A stretch of DNA of 64,000 nt, taken from the NCBI RefSeq assembly GCF_016598575.1, contig NZ_CP066801.1, positions 806,001 to 870,000 on the forward strand. Reading direction: 5' to 3'. The position numbers and the translations under genes were made by a program. The stretch comes from Streptomyces sp. HSG2 (lineage in GTDB: Bacteria; Actinomycetota; Actinomycetes; Streptomycetales; Streptomycetaceae). Every line of letters begins with the position of its first letter. The stretch's first letter is position 1. Positions 9,411 through 17,455 of the stretch are shown one piece after another. Under the pieces are notes generated by a model that worked only from the letters and a program-made list of their open reading frames with translations, was not told the origin of the DNA and ran no database searches.

Positions 9411-9419
9411 CGGCGATTG
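9399..9419 (+). terminator. Hairpin overlapping the stop of the RHH gene
   Basis: CAATCGCC / GGCGATTG, eight perfect pairs with a five-base loop that holds the TGA stop of the RHH gene. Probably ends that short transcript. Confidence 0.5.
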
Positions 9420-9458
9420 CTCTATTCCGTGCCCCGCTACGCGGGAGCTTCGATTCCT

Positions 9459-9478
9459 CCCCGGCCTGAAGACCGGGG
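9459..9478. repeat. IS605-type terminal hairpin
   Basis: CCCCGG-CCTGAAGA-CCGGGG, the counterpart of the hairpin split at 6533-6548 and 8058-8074. It probably marks the other end of the tnpB element. Confidence 0.55.
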
Positions 9479-9506
9479 CATCCTCGAAGGAGAACTGGTG
9501 AAACGA

Positions 9507-9530
9507 CCCGGGCGCGCTCGGGTGCCCGGG
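9507..9530 (-). terminator. Hairpin downstream of the histidine kinase gene
   Basis: CCCGGGC / GCCCGGG with a ten-base loop, 12 bases past the kinase stop codon and followed on the minus strand by GTCGTTT. Confidence 0.45.
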
Positions 9531-9541
9531 CGCGCCGCCGC

Positions 9542-10654
9542 TCAGCCCGGGGCCGTGGGCAGGGTGACCTCGAAGCGGCAGCCGCCGGAGACGTTGCGGA
9601 CGGAGGCGCTGCCCCGGTGGGCCTCGACGATGCCCCGCACGATGGCCAGGCCGAGCCCGGCGCCGGCGGGCGGGGTCCTGGCGTGGGTGCCACGCCAGCC
9701 GGTGTCGAACACGCGGGGCAGGTCCTCCTCGGGGATGCCGCCGCAGCCGTCGGTGACGGAGACCACCACGCCCTCGCAGGACCGCTCGGCCGCGACGGCG
9801 ACGGTGCCGTCCTCGGGAGTCCGACGTATGGCGTTCACCAGGAGGTTGCCCAGGACCCGACTCATCTCCACGCCGTCGACCTCGACCGGCACGGCCGCGA
9901 CGCGGTCGCCGACCAGGCGCACGCCTTGTTCCCGGGCGAGGGGGTCGGCGCCGGCGAGGGCGTCACCGACCAGGTCGTAGAGCGACATGCGAGTCGGGGA
10001 CAGGCTGAGGGCTCCGGCGTGGATGCGGGAGAGCTCGAACAGATCTCCCACCATGCCGTCGAGTCGCTCCACCTCCGCGCGGATCTGCCGCAGATAGCGG
10101 TCCGGGTCGGTCGCGACTCCGTCCTCCAGCGCCTCCGCCATGGCGCGCAGCCCGGCAAGCGGGGTCCGCAGGTCGTGCGAGATCCAGGCGACCAGTTCGC
10201 GCCGGGAGGCCTCCAGGGCTCTCTCCCGTTCCCGGGATTCGGCCAATCGGGCGCTGGTCGCTTCCAACTCCACGCTAAGCGCCGTGAGTTCTGCGGTGGC
10301 GGGCCCTTCGGGAGGGGCGAATGCCCCGGCGTCGCCGAAGGACCGCGCGGCCCGCGCCAGAGCGCGGCTGCGCGCCACCACCCAGCGCCCCAGCAGCAGC
10401 GCGGTGACCAGGGAGACGACCGCCGCCATGGCGACGACGGTGGTGACCACCGTCAGGTCGTGCGGCGAGAGGAACATGGCCCGCGCGACCGCGAGGGTGC
10501 CGGCCAGCATCGCGGTGACGGCGACGGCCGCCACGACGGCGAGGTGGGCGGTGAGCGAGCGCCGGCGGATCAGCAACAGCACCCCGGCGCCCACGAGGCC
10601 GGCGGCACCGGCGCCCAGGAAGGCGAAGAGAGCGATGAGCAGGACGTCGCGCAC
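9542..10654 (-). CDS. Membrane sensor histidine kinase (HisKA type)
   Basis: A 370-residue kinase. Three hydrophobic stretches fall in about the first 90 residues, with little extracytoplasmic loop, so the stimulus may be sensed in the membrane. A HAMP-like linker follows. The phosphoacceptor H160 is in WISHDLRTPL; an N-box-like NLLVNAIRRTPEDG, the VTDGCGGIPEEDL loop and the G2 box GAGLGLAIV form the ATPase. Residue R in place of the usual K/R-H after the N-box looks tolerable. Start GTG at 10654 lies four bases after the response-regulator stop, so the pair is one operon. No sensed signal can be deduced. Confidence 0.9.
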   Translation of the reverse strand: MRDVLLIALFAFLGAGAAGLVGAGVLLLIRRRSLTAHLAVVAAVAVTAMLAGTLAVARAMFLSPHDLTVVTTVVAMAAVVSLVTALLLGRWVVARSRALARAARSFGDAGAFAPPEGPATAELTALSVELEATSARLAESRERERALEASRRELVAWISHDLRTPLAGLRAMAEALEDGVATDPDRYLRQIRAEVERLDGMVGDLFELSRIHAGALSLSPTRMSLYDLVGDALAGADPLAREQGVRLVGDRVAAVPVEVDGVEMSRVLGNLLVNAIRRTPEDGTVAVAAERSCEGVVVSVTDGCGGIPEEDLPRVFDTGWRGTHARTPPAGAGLGLAIVRGIVEAHRGSASVRNVSGGCRFEVTLPTAPG

Positions 10655-10657
10655 GGG

Positions 10658-11371
10658 TCACTCCCCGCCGTCGACGTCGAAACGGTATCCGACGCCCCAC
10701 ACGGTCTGGATCATCCGGGGCCGGGCCGGGTCGTCCTCGACCTTGCCGCGCAGTCTGCGGACGTGCACGGTCACGGTGGACAGGTCACCGAAGTCCCAGC
10801 CCCACACCTCGCGCATGAGTTCCTCCCGGGAGAACGCCCTGCCGGGGTGCCGCAGCAGGAAGGCGAGCAAGTCGAACTCTCGTACGGTGAGAGCGAGTTC
10901 GACTCCATCTCGGGTGGCCCGGCGGGCCGCCGGGTCCAGGCTGAGCCCGGCGGCCCGCAGCGTTGCGGCCTGCGGCGGCGGGCCGACCCGGCGCAGCACC
11001 GACTCGACCCGAAGAACCAGTTCGCGGGGGCTGAAGGGCTTGGTGACGTAGTCGTCGGCCCCCACCTCCAGACCGAGGACGCGGTCCTCCTCGTCCCCGC
11101 GAGCGGTCAACATGATCACCGGCACAGGCCCCCCGCCCCGCATCCTCCGACACACCTCCAGGCCGTCCATACCGGGCAGCATCAGGTCGAGGACGACGAG
11201 ATCCGGACGGCGGGCGGCGGCGCGGGCGAGCGCGGCCGGTCCGTCCGGCGCCCGGTCCACGACGAATCCGGCCCGGGCCAGATAGCCGCTGACGACCTCC
11301 GCCACGGTGGGGTCGTCGTCGACGACCAGCACCCGGGCCCCGCCCCGCGACGGCGTGCGCTGCTGTTCCAT
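10658..11371 (-). CDS. OmpR/PhoB-family response regulator
   Basis: A 237-residue two-domain regulator. The receiver has acidic residues in VLVVDDDP, the phosphoacceptor D62 in VVLDLMLPGMDG, and the switch Lys in YVTKPFSPREL. The C-terminal winged helix ends in the usual TVTVHVRRLRGKVEDDP and VWGVGYRFD. First gene of the pair with the kinase at 9542-10654. The ATG at 11371 (MEQQRTPSRG) is chosen because upstream in-frame sequence is low-complexity Arg/Pro shadow. The 113 bases to the divergent glycosyltransferase hold both promoters. Confidence 0.93.
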   Translation of the reverse strand: MEQQRTPSRGGARVLVVDDDPTVAEVVSGYLARAGFVVDRAPDGPAALARAAARRPDLVVLDLMLPGMDGLEVCRRMRGGGPVPVIMLTARGDEEDRVLGLEVGADDYVTKPFSPRELVLRVESVLRRVGPPPQAATLRAAGLSLDPAARRATRDGVELALTVREFDLLAFLLRHPGRAFSREELMREVWGWDFGDLSTVTVHVRRLRGKVEDDPARPRMIQTVWGVGYRFDVDGGE

Positions 11372-11471
11372 GACGCAAGCCTCGCATCCGCGCGCGCGGT
11401 TCCCGCCACGCCGGATCGCGACGTCCGCGTTTCGTAAGGAGCCGATGCCCGAGATGTCCGCTTCATCTTCG

Positions 11472-11477
11472 TAGGGT
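11472..11477 (+). promoter_or_regulatory. -10-like hexamer for leaderless glycosyltransferase transcript
   Basis: TAGGGT ends seven bases before the GTG at 11485. It overlaps the alternative GTG at 11476, which argues for the downstream start. Confidence 0.4.
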
Positions 11478-11484
11478 GAGCCCC

Positions 11485-12321
11485 GTGAGCACCTCATCCA
11501 CCGAATGGGACGGGCCCGGGCGGCCCGGCGCGGCCGACGGCCCGGCCGCCGTCCCGAGATCCACGGCCGCCGACCGCACTCAGCGGGCCGCCTGGACGGA
11601 GCACGCGCCGCCCGCGACCTCGGAATCCCCCCATTGGCCTTCCGTGGACGTAGTCCTGCCCTGTCTCGACGAAGTCGAGGCACTGCCCTGGGTCCTGGAG
11701 CGGATCCCGACCGGTTGGCGCGCGCTCGTGGTGGACAACGGCTCCACCGACGGATCGGGCGACCGCGCCCGCGCCCTCGGCGCCGCCGTGGTGCGCGAGG
11801 AGCGCCGCGGCTTCGGCGCGGCATGTCAGGCGGGGTTGGAGGCCGCCACCGCCGACGTGGTCTGCTTCTGCGACTGCGACGCCTCCCTGGACCCGGGCGG
11901 CCTGGTGCCGTTCGTCGACGAGGTCCGCTCCGGCCGGGCCGACCTGGTGTTGGGTCGGCGCAGGCCGAGCGCCCCGGGGGCCTGGCCCGGGCACGCGCGG
12001 GCGGCAAACCTGGTGCTGGCCCGGATGGTCAGGCACCGTACCGGGCTCGCGCTGCGGGACCTCGGACCGCTTCGCGCCGCCCGGCGTACGGCGCTGCTGT
12101 CGCTGCGGCTGACCGACCGACGCGGCGGTTACCCCCTGCAGATGGTGGTGCGCGCCGCGGACGCCGGGTGGCGTGTCGCCGAACACGACGTCCCGTACTT
12201 GCCCCGGACCGGGTCGTCCAAGGTGACCGGGACCTGGCGCGGCACCTGGCAGACCGTCCGGGACATGCGTCGGGTCCTGGCCGAACCACCGCTCGCCACG
12301 ACGGAAGGGGCGCCTCGGTGA
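11485..12321 (+). CDS. GT2-family glycosyltransferase
   Basis: A 278-residue family-2 transferase. After a low-complexity N-terminal tail of about 50 residues, the GT-A fold begins at VDVVLPCLDEVEALPWVL. The nucleotide-sugar motif is VVDNGSTDGSGDRA, and the metal-binding region is CDCDASLDPGG. No membrane segments are apparent. It is the first of three genes joined by GTGA overlaps (glycosyltransferase, TIGR04282 protein, methyltransferase), so the products probably act together on a glycolipid or glycan precursor. The GTG at 11485 is preferred because a -10 hexamer lies just upstream. Donor and acceptor unknown. Confidence 0.85.
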   Translation: MSTSSTEWDGPGRPGAADGPAAVPRSTAADRTQRAAWTEHAPPATSESPHWPSVDVVLPCLDEVEALPWVLERIPTGWRALVVDNGSTDGSGDRARALGAAVVREERRGFGAACQAGLEAATADVVCFCDCDASLDPGGLVPFVDEVRSGRADLVLGRRRPSAPGAWPGHARAANLVLARMVRHRTGLALRDLGPLRAARRTALLSLRLTDRRGGYPLQMVVRAADAGWRVAEHDVPYLPRTGSSKVTGTWRGTWQTVRDMRRVLAEPPLATTEGAPR

Positions 12322-12944
12322 GCGTCAGCCCGGCGGAGCCCACGCTCCTCGTCATCGCGAAGGAACCGCGGCCCGGGCGGGTGAAGACCCGGCTCACCCC
12401 GACGTTCACCCCGAGGGAGGCGGCGGCCCTCGCCGAGGCGGCCCTCGCCGACACCCTGGACGTCGTGGCCCGCTCGCCCGCCCGACGCCGCGTGCTCGTG
12501 CTGGACGGCTCCCCCGGACCGTGGCTTCCCCCGGGCTTCGAGGTCGTCCCGCAGTGCGCGGGAGGTCTGGACCGCCGGCTGGCCGCCGCCTTCGCCGGGT
12601 GCGAGGGCCCCTCGCTGCTCGTCGGCATGGACACGCCGCAGGTCACGCCGGCGTTGCTGACGGTGGACTTCACCGAGCACGACGCGTGGCTCGGCGCGGC
12701 GCGCGACGGCGGGTTCTGGGCACTGGGCCTGGCCCGGCCGGACCCGTCCCGACTCCTCGGAGTGCCGATGTCCACACCGACCACCGGGGCGGCCCAGCGC
12801 TCCCGGCTCGCCGGACTGCGGATCGGCGACCTGCCCGTGCTCCGGGACGTGGACACGCCCGCCGACGCCCGAAGCGTCGCGGCCGAGGCGCCCGGCGGGC
12901 GCTTCGCGGCCCGGCTCGCCGACATCACCGCGGTGCGCCGGTGA
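12318..12944 (+). CDS. TIGR04282/DUF2064 family (nucleotidyl/glycosyltransferase-fold) protein
   Basis: A 208-residue member of the family often annotated as glycosyltransferase A. The typical opening is seen (LLVIAKEPRPGRVKTRLTP), a nucleotide-binding-like segment, then SLLVGMDTPQVTPALL and the conserved DGGFWALGLARPDPSRL. The fold is related to MobA/FkbM-type nucleotidyltransferases. Start GTG at 12318 overlaps the upstream stop, and its stop overlaps the methyltransferase start in the same GTGA manner. Pairing with a GT2 enzyme is common in actinomycetes and points to surface-glycan or hopanoid-type modification, but the reaction is unproven. Confidence 0.85.
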   Translation: MSVSPAEPTLLVIAKEPRPGRVKTRLTPTFTPREAAALAEAALADTLDVVARSPARRRVLVLDGSPGPWLPPGFEVVPQCAGGLDRRLAAAFAGCEGPSLLVGMDTPQVTPALLTVDFTEHDAWLGAARDGGFWALGLARPDPSRLLGVPMSTPTTGAAQRSRLAGLRIGDLPVLRDVDTPADARSVAAEAPGGRFAARLADITAVRR

Positions 12945-13810
12945 GCGCCGCCCGGAAGGGGACGGCCGCGCCCATACGGCGCGAGTCCGCGAAGGCGGCA
13001 CCCTCCCGACGGACGGCCGCTCCACTCGGACGGGCGCCCGAGCCCGGTCGGCCCTCCGACGCCGGGGAGTCCGCGGACCGCTGCTGGTCCGCCGGGCCCT
13101 ACGACCGCGCCGTACGAGCCGGTCGGGGTCCGCTCTTCCTGCGGCCGTCGGACGGTCGACTGTTGCCCTTGGACGTCGAGCGCTGGTGCGCGGAGGCCGA
13201 CCCGGCCGACCTGACGGTCCTGCGCCGCTGCGAGGGGGCCGTCCTGGATGTGGGATGCGGGCCGGGACGGCTGTTGGCGGCCCTCGACGCGCGGGGGCGG
13301 CGGGCCATGGGCATCGACGTCAGCCAGGCCGCCGTCGACCGGGCCGTCGGGCTCGGGGGACACGCCCTGCGCCGCTCGGTGTTCGACAGGCTTCCCGGGG
13401 AGGGCGGGTGGGGGACCGCCCTCCTGATGGACGGCAACATCGGGATCGGCGGCGACCCCCGAGCACTGTTCGCGCGGCTCGCCCGACTGCTGACCCCCGG
13501 AGGGCTGTTGATCGCGGAACCCGTTCCCCAACCCGAGGTCGACGAGCGGTTGCTGGCGCACCTCACCGACGCGCGCGGTGCCATCGACGGCCCCTTCCCA
13601 TGGGCGCGGTTGGGGGCGCCGGCCCTGGTGCGGCACGCCATCGGGACGGGTTGGCGGCCGGAGGGTCAGTGGTCGGCGGGCGGGCGCTGTTTCGTCTCCC
13701 TGCGCAGCCGCGCGACCAGCAGCAGCGCGGAGCAACCGAACAGGGCGGCCGTCAGCAGCAGCCATCGACCCGCGAACCCGGTCGCGGGCAGTCCGGTGAA
13801 CCGCTCGTAG
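12941..13810 (+). CDS. Class I SAM-dependent methyltransferase
   Basis: A 289-residue protein with about 45 residues of Arg/Ala/Pro-rich N-terminal tail, then the SAM-binding motif I VLDVGCGPGRLLAAL. Motif II-like GIDVSQAAVDRA and a later motif (LLTPGGLLIAEPVP) follow. The catalytic domain seems to end near GGRCFVSLRSR; the last 40 residues are Ser/Asn/Pro-rich and overlap the convergent membrane gene by 145 bases. A lost stop codon probably extended the frame. Third gene of the coupled glycosyltransferase operon; substrate unknown. Confidence 0.82.
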   Translation: MSAARKGTAAPIRRESAKAAPSRRTAAPLGRAPEPGRPSDAGESADRCWSAGPYDRAVRAGRGPLFLRPSDGRLLPLDVERWCAEADPADLTVLRRCEGAVLDVGCGPGRLLAALDARGRRAMGIDVSQAAVDRAVGLGGHALRRSVFDRLPGEGGWGTALLMDGNIGIGGDPRALFARLARLLTPGGLLIAEPVPQPEVDERLLAHLTDARGAIDGPFPWARLGAPALVRHAIGTGWRPEGQWSAGGRCFVSLRSRATSSSAEQPNRAAVSSSHRPANPVAGSPVNRS

Positions 13811-14172
13811 CGCTCGGACACCCGCCCCCCGATCAACGGGAACCACACGAGGAGCAGCAGGCCGGAGAACACCGCCGGGGCCCGGACGTACACCACCAGG
13901 TCCCGGCGGCGGCCACAGCCGTGGACCACGGCCCGGTCCACCGCGCCGTACAGCGGCACCAACACGAGGTCGTGGACGAGGGCGGCACCGACGAACCACA
14001 GCAGCACGCCGAGCCAGTCGTCGGCGAGCAACCGGATCCCGGCGTACCCGGCGAGTGCGAACGAACACGCCAGCAGGACGAGATGCAGGGGCGAACCGAG
14101 CCTCGGCCTCGGTCGCGCCCACCGGCGGTCTCGGCTCGCCCGGCCCGGGCGACGGGGAGCGGGGCGCCTCAT
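13666..14172 (-). CDS. Small four-helix integral membrane protein, partner of the molybdopterin oxidoreductase
   Basis: A 168-residue protein with four clear hydrophobic segments (around HLVLLACSFALAGYAGI, LGVLLWFVGAALVHDLVLV, PAVFSGLLLLVWFPLIG, GRWLLLTAALFGCSALLLVA) between a basic N-terminus and a basic C-terminus. It begins in a TGATG overlap with the stop of the oxidoreductase, so translation is coupled. A membrane-anchoring or electron-transfer helper role is inference only. Its 3' end overlaps the convergent methyltransferase gene. Confidence 0.8.
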   Translation of the reverse strand: MRRPAPRRPGRASRDRRWARPRPRLGSPLHLVLLACSFALAGYAGIRLLADDWLGVLLWFVGAALVHDLVLVPLYGAVDRAVVHGCGRRRDLVVYVRAPAVFSGLLLLVWFPLIGGRVSERYERFTGLPATGFAGRWLLLTAALFGCSALLLVARLRRETKQRPPADH

Positions 14173-15413
14173 CACAGGTCTCCGAATTCCATCCGGGCCA
14201 CCCACTTGGTGTTCAACACGCCGGGGGCGGCGGGCACGATGATCCTCGCGGGGTATCCGTGGTCCAGGGTCAGCTCCTCGCCGTTGACGGAGAGGGCCAG
14301 GAGCGAACGGGGGTCGGCGACCTGGTTGGCGCGCAGCGCGGCGCGGCGGAAGGAGCCCCGGCGTTGCAGCGATTCCACGAGGACGTCGGGAGGGTCGTCG
14401 TGACCCGCGAGGCGCGCCAGGTCGCGCAGCCGCACGCCGCGCCACCACTGGTCGGAGGTCGACCAGCCCTCCACGCACGCGATGGGCAACGCCGCGCTGT
14501 ACAGGGGCATCTCGTACAGCCGTTCCCGGTCGACCCGGAGCGTCCCGGCGGGGCCGGTGAGCACCAACTCCCAGACGTCCGGCGCCGTCTCCTCGCGGTC
14601 GATCCCGGCGTAGGCCGCCGTCTTGTTGATCTGGAACCCGCCCGGGCCGTCGCCCGGGCCGGTCCAGCCGTGCGGAGCCAGGAGGGCGGTGCGACGTGGC
14701 AGGCCGTCGAAGCTGCGCCCCACCGTGGTGCCGAAGAGGATCAGGGACGCGCCCCCCACCAACCCGAAGGCCCCGCGGCGCGAGACGGTGGGGGCGTGGG
14801 GGGCCCGGGCTACGAGATCGTCGGCGGCGGGCCGCCCGGTCTCCTCTCCCGCTCTCATCCGGCGCAGGTTGCGCAGTGCCACCGGTGTCCTCAGCGCCGC
14901 GTGCAGCAGGAACGCCGCGAAGAACACCCAGGCGCCGTAGAAGTGCAGGGGGTAGAAGGATCCGGGGAAGACGTAGTCCAGCTGGATGTTGAGGATGCCG
15001 GTGAGGAACTGGAAGAGCGCGCCGCCGACGAGGAGGAGCAGTGACAGTCGCTCCAGGGCGTGGGCGAGGGAGCGGACCGGCGGCAGTGCGAAGAGCCGCG
15101 GTACCACCGACCACAGCTTGGCCAGGAGCACCGGGACGAGGGCGATGCCGAGTGTCACGTGGACGCCCTGGGTGAACCGGTACAACCAGTGGGGGTTCGT
15201 CGGCCAGGAGAACAGATAGAGGCCGAGCAGCCCCTTGTCCGGGGTCTTGTCGTTGACGCCCGCCAGATCCGGGTTGTAGGCCGCGTACGACAGCAGGCCC
15301 GTCACGAACAGCACCGGCATGCCGACGAGCAGCACCACACCGAGGGCGGCGGTGAGACGGGGGCCACGCAGGGGGCTGCGCCAGAAGCCCGGCGAGAAGG
15401 GAGACCGTGACAT
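14172..15413 (-). CDS. Membrane-anchored molybdopterin-dependent (sulfite oxidase-fold) oxidoreductase
   Basis: A 413-residue fusion. Residues 1-185 form a cytochrome b561-like membrane region with several helices and spaced His residues (HWLYRFTQGVHVTLG, YPLHFYGAW). A twin-Arg-like VSRRGAFGLVGGASLILFG segment follows, then the molybdopterin domain from about residue 240. The likely molybdenum-ligating Cys is in PIACVEGWSTSDQWW. Such proteins pass electrons between a periplasmic Moco site and membrane carriers; the physiological substrate is not established. Start ATG at 15413 (MSRSPFSPGFW). Coupled to the 168-residue membrane protein downstream. Confidence 0.87.
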   Translation of the reverse strand: MSRSPFSPGFWRSPLRGPRLTAALGVVLLVGMPVLFVTGLLSYAAYNPDLAGVNDKTPDKGLLGLYLFSWPTNPHWLYRFTQGVHVTLGIALVPVLLAKLWSVVPRLFALPPVRSLAHALERLSLLLLVGGALFQFLTGILNIQLDYVFPGSFYPLHFYGAWVFFAAFLLHAALRTPVALRNLRRMRAGEETGRPAADDLVARAPHAPTVSRRGAFGLVGGASLILFGTTVGRSFDGLPRRTALLAPHGWTGPGDGPGGFQINKTAAYAGIDREETAPDVWELVLTGPAGTLRVDRERLYEMPLYSAALPIACVEGWSTSDQWWRGVRLRDLARLAGHDDPPDVLVESLQRRGSFRRAALRANQVADPRSLLALSVNGEELTLDHGYPARIIVPAAPGVLNTKWVARMEFGDL

Positions 15414-15513
15414 GCTCCGAAGGTAGGGGCCCCACGGCCCGGATCGGCGCAGCGAACGATGACGAATCGCTGACGTCCGTGCACGTCGGAGCCCGGGGCG
15501 TGGATTCGCGCCC

Positions 15514-15519
15514 TAGCGT
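15514..15519 (+). promoter_or_regulatory. -10-like hexamer for leaderless membrane-protein transcript
   Basis: TAGCGT with six bases to the GTG at 15526; no ribosome site in between. Confidence 0.4.
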
Positions 15520-15525
15520 GCCGAT

Positions 15526-16899
15526 GTGAACCGCGCTCTCCTCCGTGATCTGTACGCCGTAGCCGGCGCCGCCCTGCTCGTGCTGGCCGCGGTGGTCGTC
15601 GGCATCGACATCCAACGCCGGGACGGAACGCTCCGGGTCGACGCGCCTCCCCTCGTGGGGCACTGGATCCCCCACGTCGGCCCCGGCACCCCGGCCGCGA
15701 TCCTGGTCGCCGTCGCCGTGGTGGCCTACGGACCAATGGTCGCGGCGAGGATGCGCTGGCGACCCCTGCTGCTGACGAGTTGGGGGGTGGGGATGGCGTG
15801 GACCTGGTCGTTGGCGCTGGTCGACGGCTGGCAGCGCGGGGTGGCGGGGCGACTGACCACCCGGCACGAGTACCTCCAGGTGATCGACCGTTTCACGGAC
15901 ATCCCGGCCGCCCTCGCCGGGTTCACCGGACACATCCTGTTGGAGTCGCCCGACAACTGGCCGGCCCACGTGGCGGGTCACCCGCCCGCGGCGACGCTCA
16001 CCTTCGTGCTTCTGGACCGGGTCGGTCTGGGCGGCGGCGGCTGGGCGGGGGCGTTCTGCGTCGTCGTCGGGACGACGACGGCCGCCGGGGTGCTGGTCGC
16101 CGTCCGCGCGCTCGCCGACGAGCGACTGGCCCGGAGGGCGGCCCCGTTCCTGGTCCTCGTCCCCGGAGCGGTGTGGGTGGGCGCCTCGGCGGACGGCTAT
16201 TTCGCGGCGGTCACCGCCTGGGCCGTGGCCTTCCTGGCCCTGGCGGTGACGGGATGTCGGCCGCGCTCGACGGGACTGGCCTCGGGTCTGCTGTTCGGCC
16301 TCACGCTCTACCTGTCGTACGGGCTGACGTTGTTCGCGGTGATCGCGGCGACCGTGCTCTTCCTCGGACCTCGACGCCCCGGGGACTCGCCCCGGCTGCG
16401 CGCCCTGCCGTGGCTGGTCGCCGGCTTCGCGGTGGCGCCGGTGGTCTTCACCCTCCTCGGCTTCGACTGGTGGGAGGCGTACCGCACCCTGGTCACCCGC
16501 TACTACCAGGGCGCGGGCGGCTATCGCCCCTACGCGTACTGGGTGTGGGCCAACCTGGCCTGCACGGTGCTGATCGTGGGTCCGGCGACGGTGGCGGGGC
16601 TGCGTCGTTGTGTTCTCCGGCTGCGCGTGCTTGTGGGCCGGTCGGGCGGGGCCGGCCGGTGGATCGCTCCGCCCCGCGCGGCCGACGCCCGACTGGCGCT
16701 GCTGGTGGTCTCCGCGCTCGTCGCCTTGCTCGTCGCCGACCTGTCGGGGATGAGCAAGGCGGAGACGGAGCGGATCTGGCTGCCGTTCGCGCTCTGGTTG
16801 CCGGCGGCCTGTGCCTGGCTGCCCGCGGCGCGCGCCTGGCTGGGCGCGCAGGGCGCGCTCGCGCTGCTGGTCAACCATCTGGTGGTCACCGGCTGGTGA
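15526..16899 (+). CDS. Polytopic integral membrane protein (GT-C-like architecture)
   Basis: A 457-residue protein with about ten to twelve hydrophobic segments. Two early membrane helices flank a loop with DAPPLVGHWIPHVGP, and a conserved-looking extracytoplasmic stretch reads SPDNWPAHVAGHPPAATLTF. Another soluble segment is WWEAYRTLVTRYYQGAGGYRPYAYWVW, and SGMSKAETERIWLPF lies near the C-terminus. The layout resembles lipid-sugar-dependent GT-C enzymes, but no catalytic acidic motif can be assigned safely. GTG at 15526 is used. Divergent from the molybdopterin oxidoreductase; convergent with msrB. Function unknown. Confidence 0.82.
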   Translation: MNRALLRDLYAVAGAALLVLAAVVVGIDIQRRDGTLRVDAPPLVGHWIPHVGPGTPAAILVAVAVVAYGPMVAARMRWRPLLLTSWGVGMAWTWSLALVDGWQRGVAGRLTTRHEYLQVIDRFTDIPAALAGFTGHILLESPDNWPAHVAGHPPAATLTFVLLDRVGLGGGGWAGAFCVVVGTTTAAGVLVAVRALADERLARRAAPFLVLVPGAVWVGASADGYFAAVTAWAVAFLALAVTGCRPRSTGLASGLLFGLTLYLSYGLTLFAVIAATVLFLGPRRPGDSPRLRALPWLVAGFAVAPVVFTLLGFDWWEAYRTLVTRYYQGAGGYRPYAYWVWANLACTVLIVGPATVAGLRRCVLRLRVLVGRSGGAGRWIAPPRAADARLALLVVSALVALLVADLSGMSKAETERIWLPFALWLPAACAWLPAARAWLGAQGALALLVNHLVVTGW

Positions 16900-17034
16900 C
16901 CCGACCCGAAGCCGAGCCGGCGTCGCACGTGCCCGGCCGCGGACAGGGCGGCGCGGCGGGTGCCGGGGGCCGCGCTCGCCCGCCCGGCCCCAACCCGCCT
17001 CCCTTCGCGTCGGCGACGGCTCACCCGACCGTCC

Positions 17035-17442
17035 CTACTCCTCCTCGGGGACCAGCCGCAGGGAGATGGAGTTGATGCAGTAGCGCTGGTTCGTCGGCGT
17101 CGGGTAGCCCTCGCCCTCGAAGACATGACCCAGGTGCGAACCGCACCTGGCGCACCGCACCTCCGTGCGCACCATGCCCAGCGAGCGGTCCTCGAACAGC
17201 TCCACGGCCTCGGAGTCACGCGGGTCGTAGAAGCTCGGCCAGCCGCAGTGCGACGCGAACTTCGTCTCCGACCTGAACAACTCGGCGTCGCAGGCGCGGC
17301 AGGAGTAGACGCCGCTGGTCGTGGTGTGGGTGTACTCGCCGGTGAAGGCCGGCTCGGTACCGGCCTCACGCAGGACGGCGTACTCGGCCGGTGTCAGCTC
17401 CGCGCGCCACTGCTCGTCCGGCTTCTCGACGTCGTACGGCAT
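17035..17442 (-). CDS. msrB: Peptide-methionine (R)-S-oxide reductase
   Basis: A 135-residue MsrB that repairs the R-form of methionine sulfoxide in proteins. Two CxxC pairs (SCRACD and RCARCGSH) bind structural zinc, and the catalytic Cys is in QRYCINSISL near the C-terminus. The substrate-binding region FASHCGWPSFYDP is present. Start ATG at 17442 (MPYDVEKPDEQW). The stop of murC is 13 bases upstream, so msrB is probably co-transcribed with murC. Confidence 0.96.
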   Translation of the reverse strand: MPYDVEKPDEQWRAELTPAEYAVLREAGTEPAFTGEYTHTTTSGVYSCRACDAELFRSETKFASHCGWPSFYDPRDSEAVELFEDRSLGMVRTEVRCARCGSHLGHVFEGEGYPTPTNQRYCINSISLRLVPEEE

Positions 17443-17455
17443 GGGACTCGACCCC

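Larger units (their letters stand above)
6521..9490 (-). mobile_element. tnpB-carrying (IS1341/IS605-like) element, interrupted by an IS4-group element
   Basis: A region with a degenerate tnpB on the minus strand, a divergent ribbon-helix-helix gene, and a C-rich/G-rich hairpin at each edge. At the tnpB 3' side the hairpin CCCCG-CCCTAAAGGA-CGGGG is split between 6533-6548 and 8058-8074. At the other side CCCCGG-CCTGAAGA-CCGGGG is at 9459-9478. No tnpA (HUH transposase) is present, so movement would need a transposase in trans. Exact ends are uncertain because these elements have no inverted repeats; 6521 and 9490 are estimates from the hairpins. Confidence 0.7.

Noticed and set aside
8557..9501. 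Plus-strand frames opposite tnpB
   Set aside because: Shadow coding; only the 52-residue RHH frame from 9252 has a domain-like sequence and its own start.
13666..16878. A 1070-residue minus-strand open frame
   Set aside because: It joins the real 168-residue membrane protein to long Arg/Gly/Pro-rich shadow sequence antisense to the plus-strand membrane gene.
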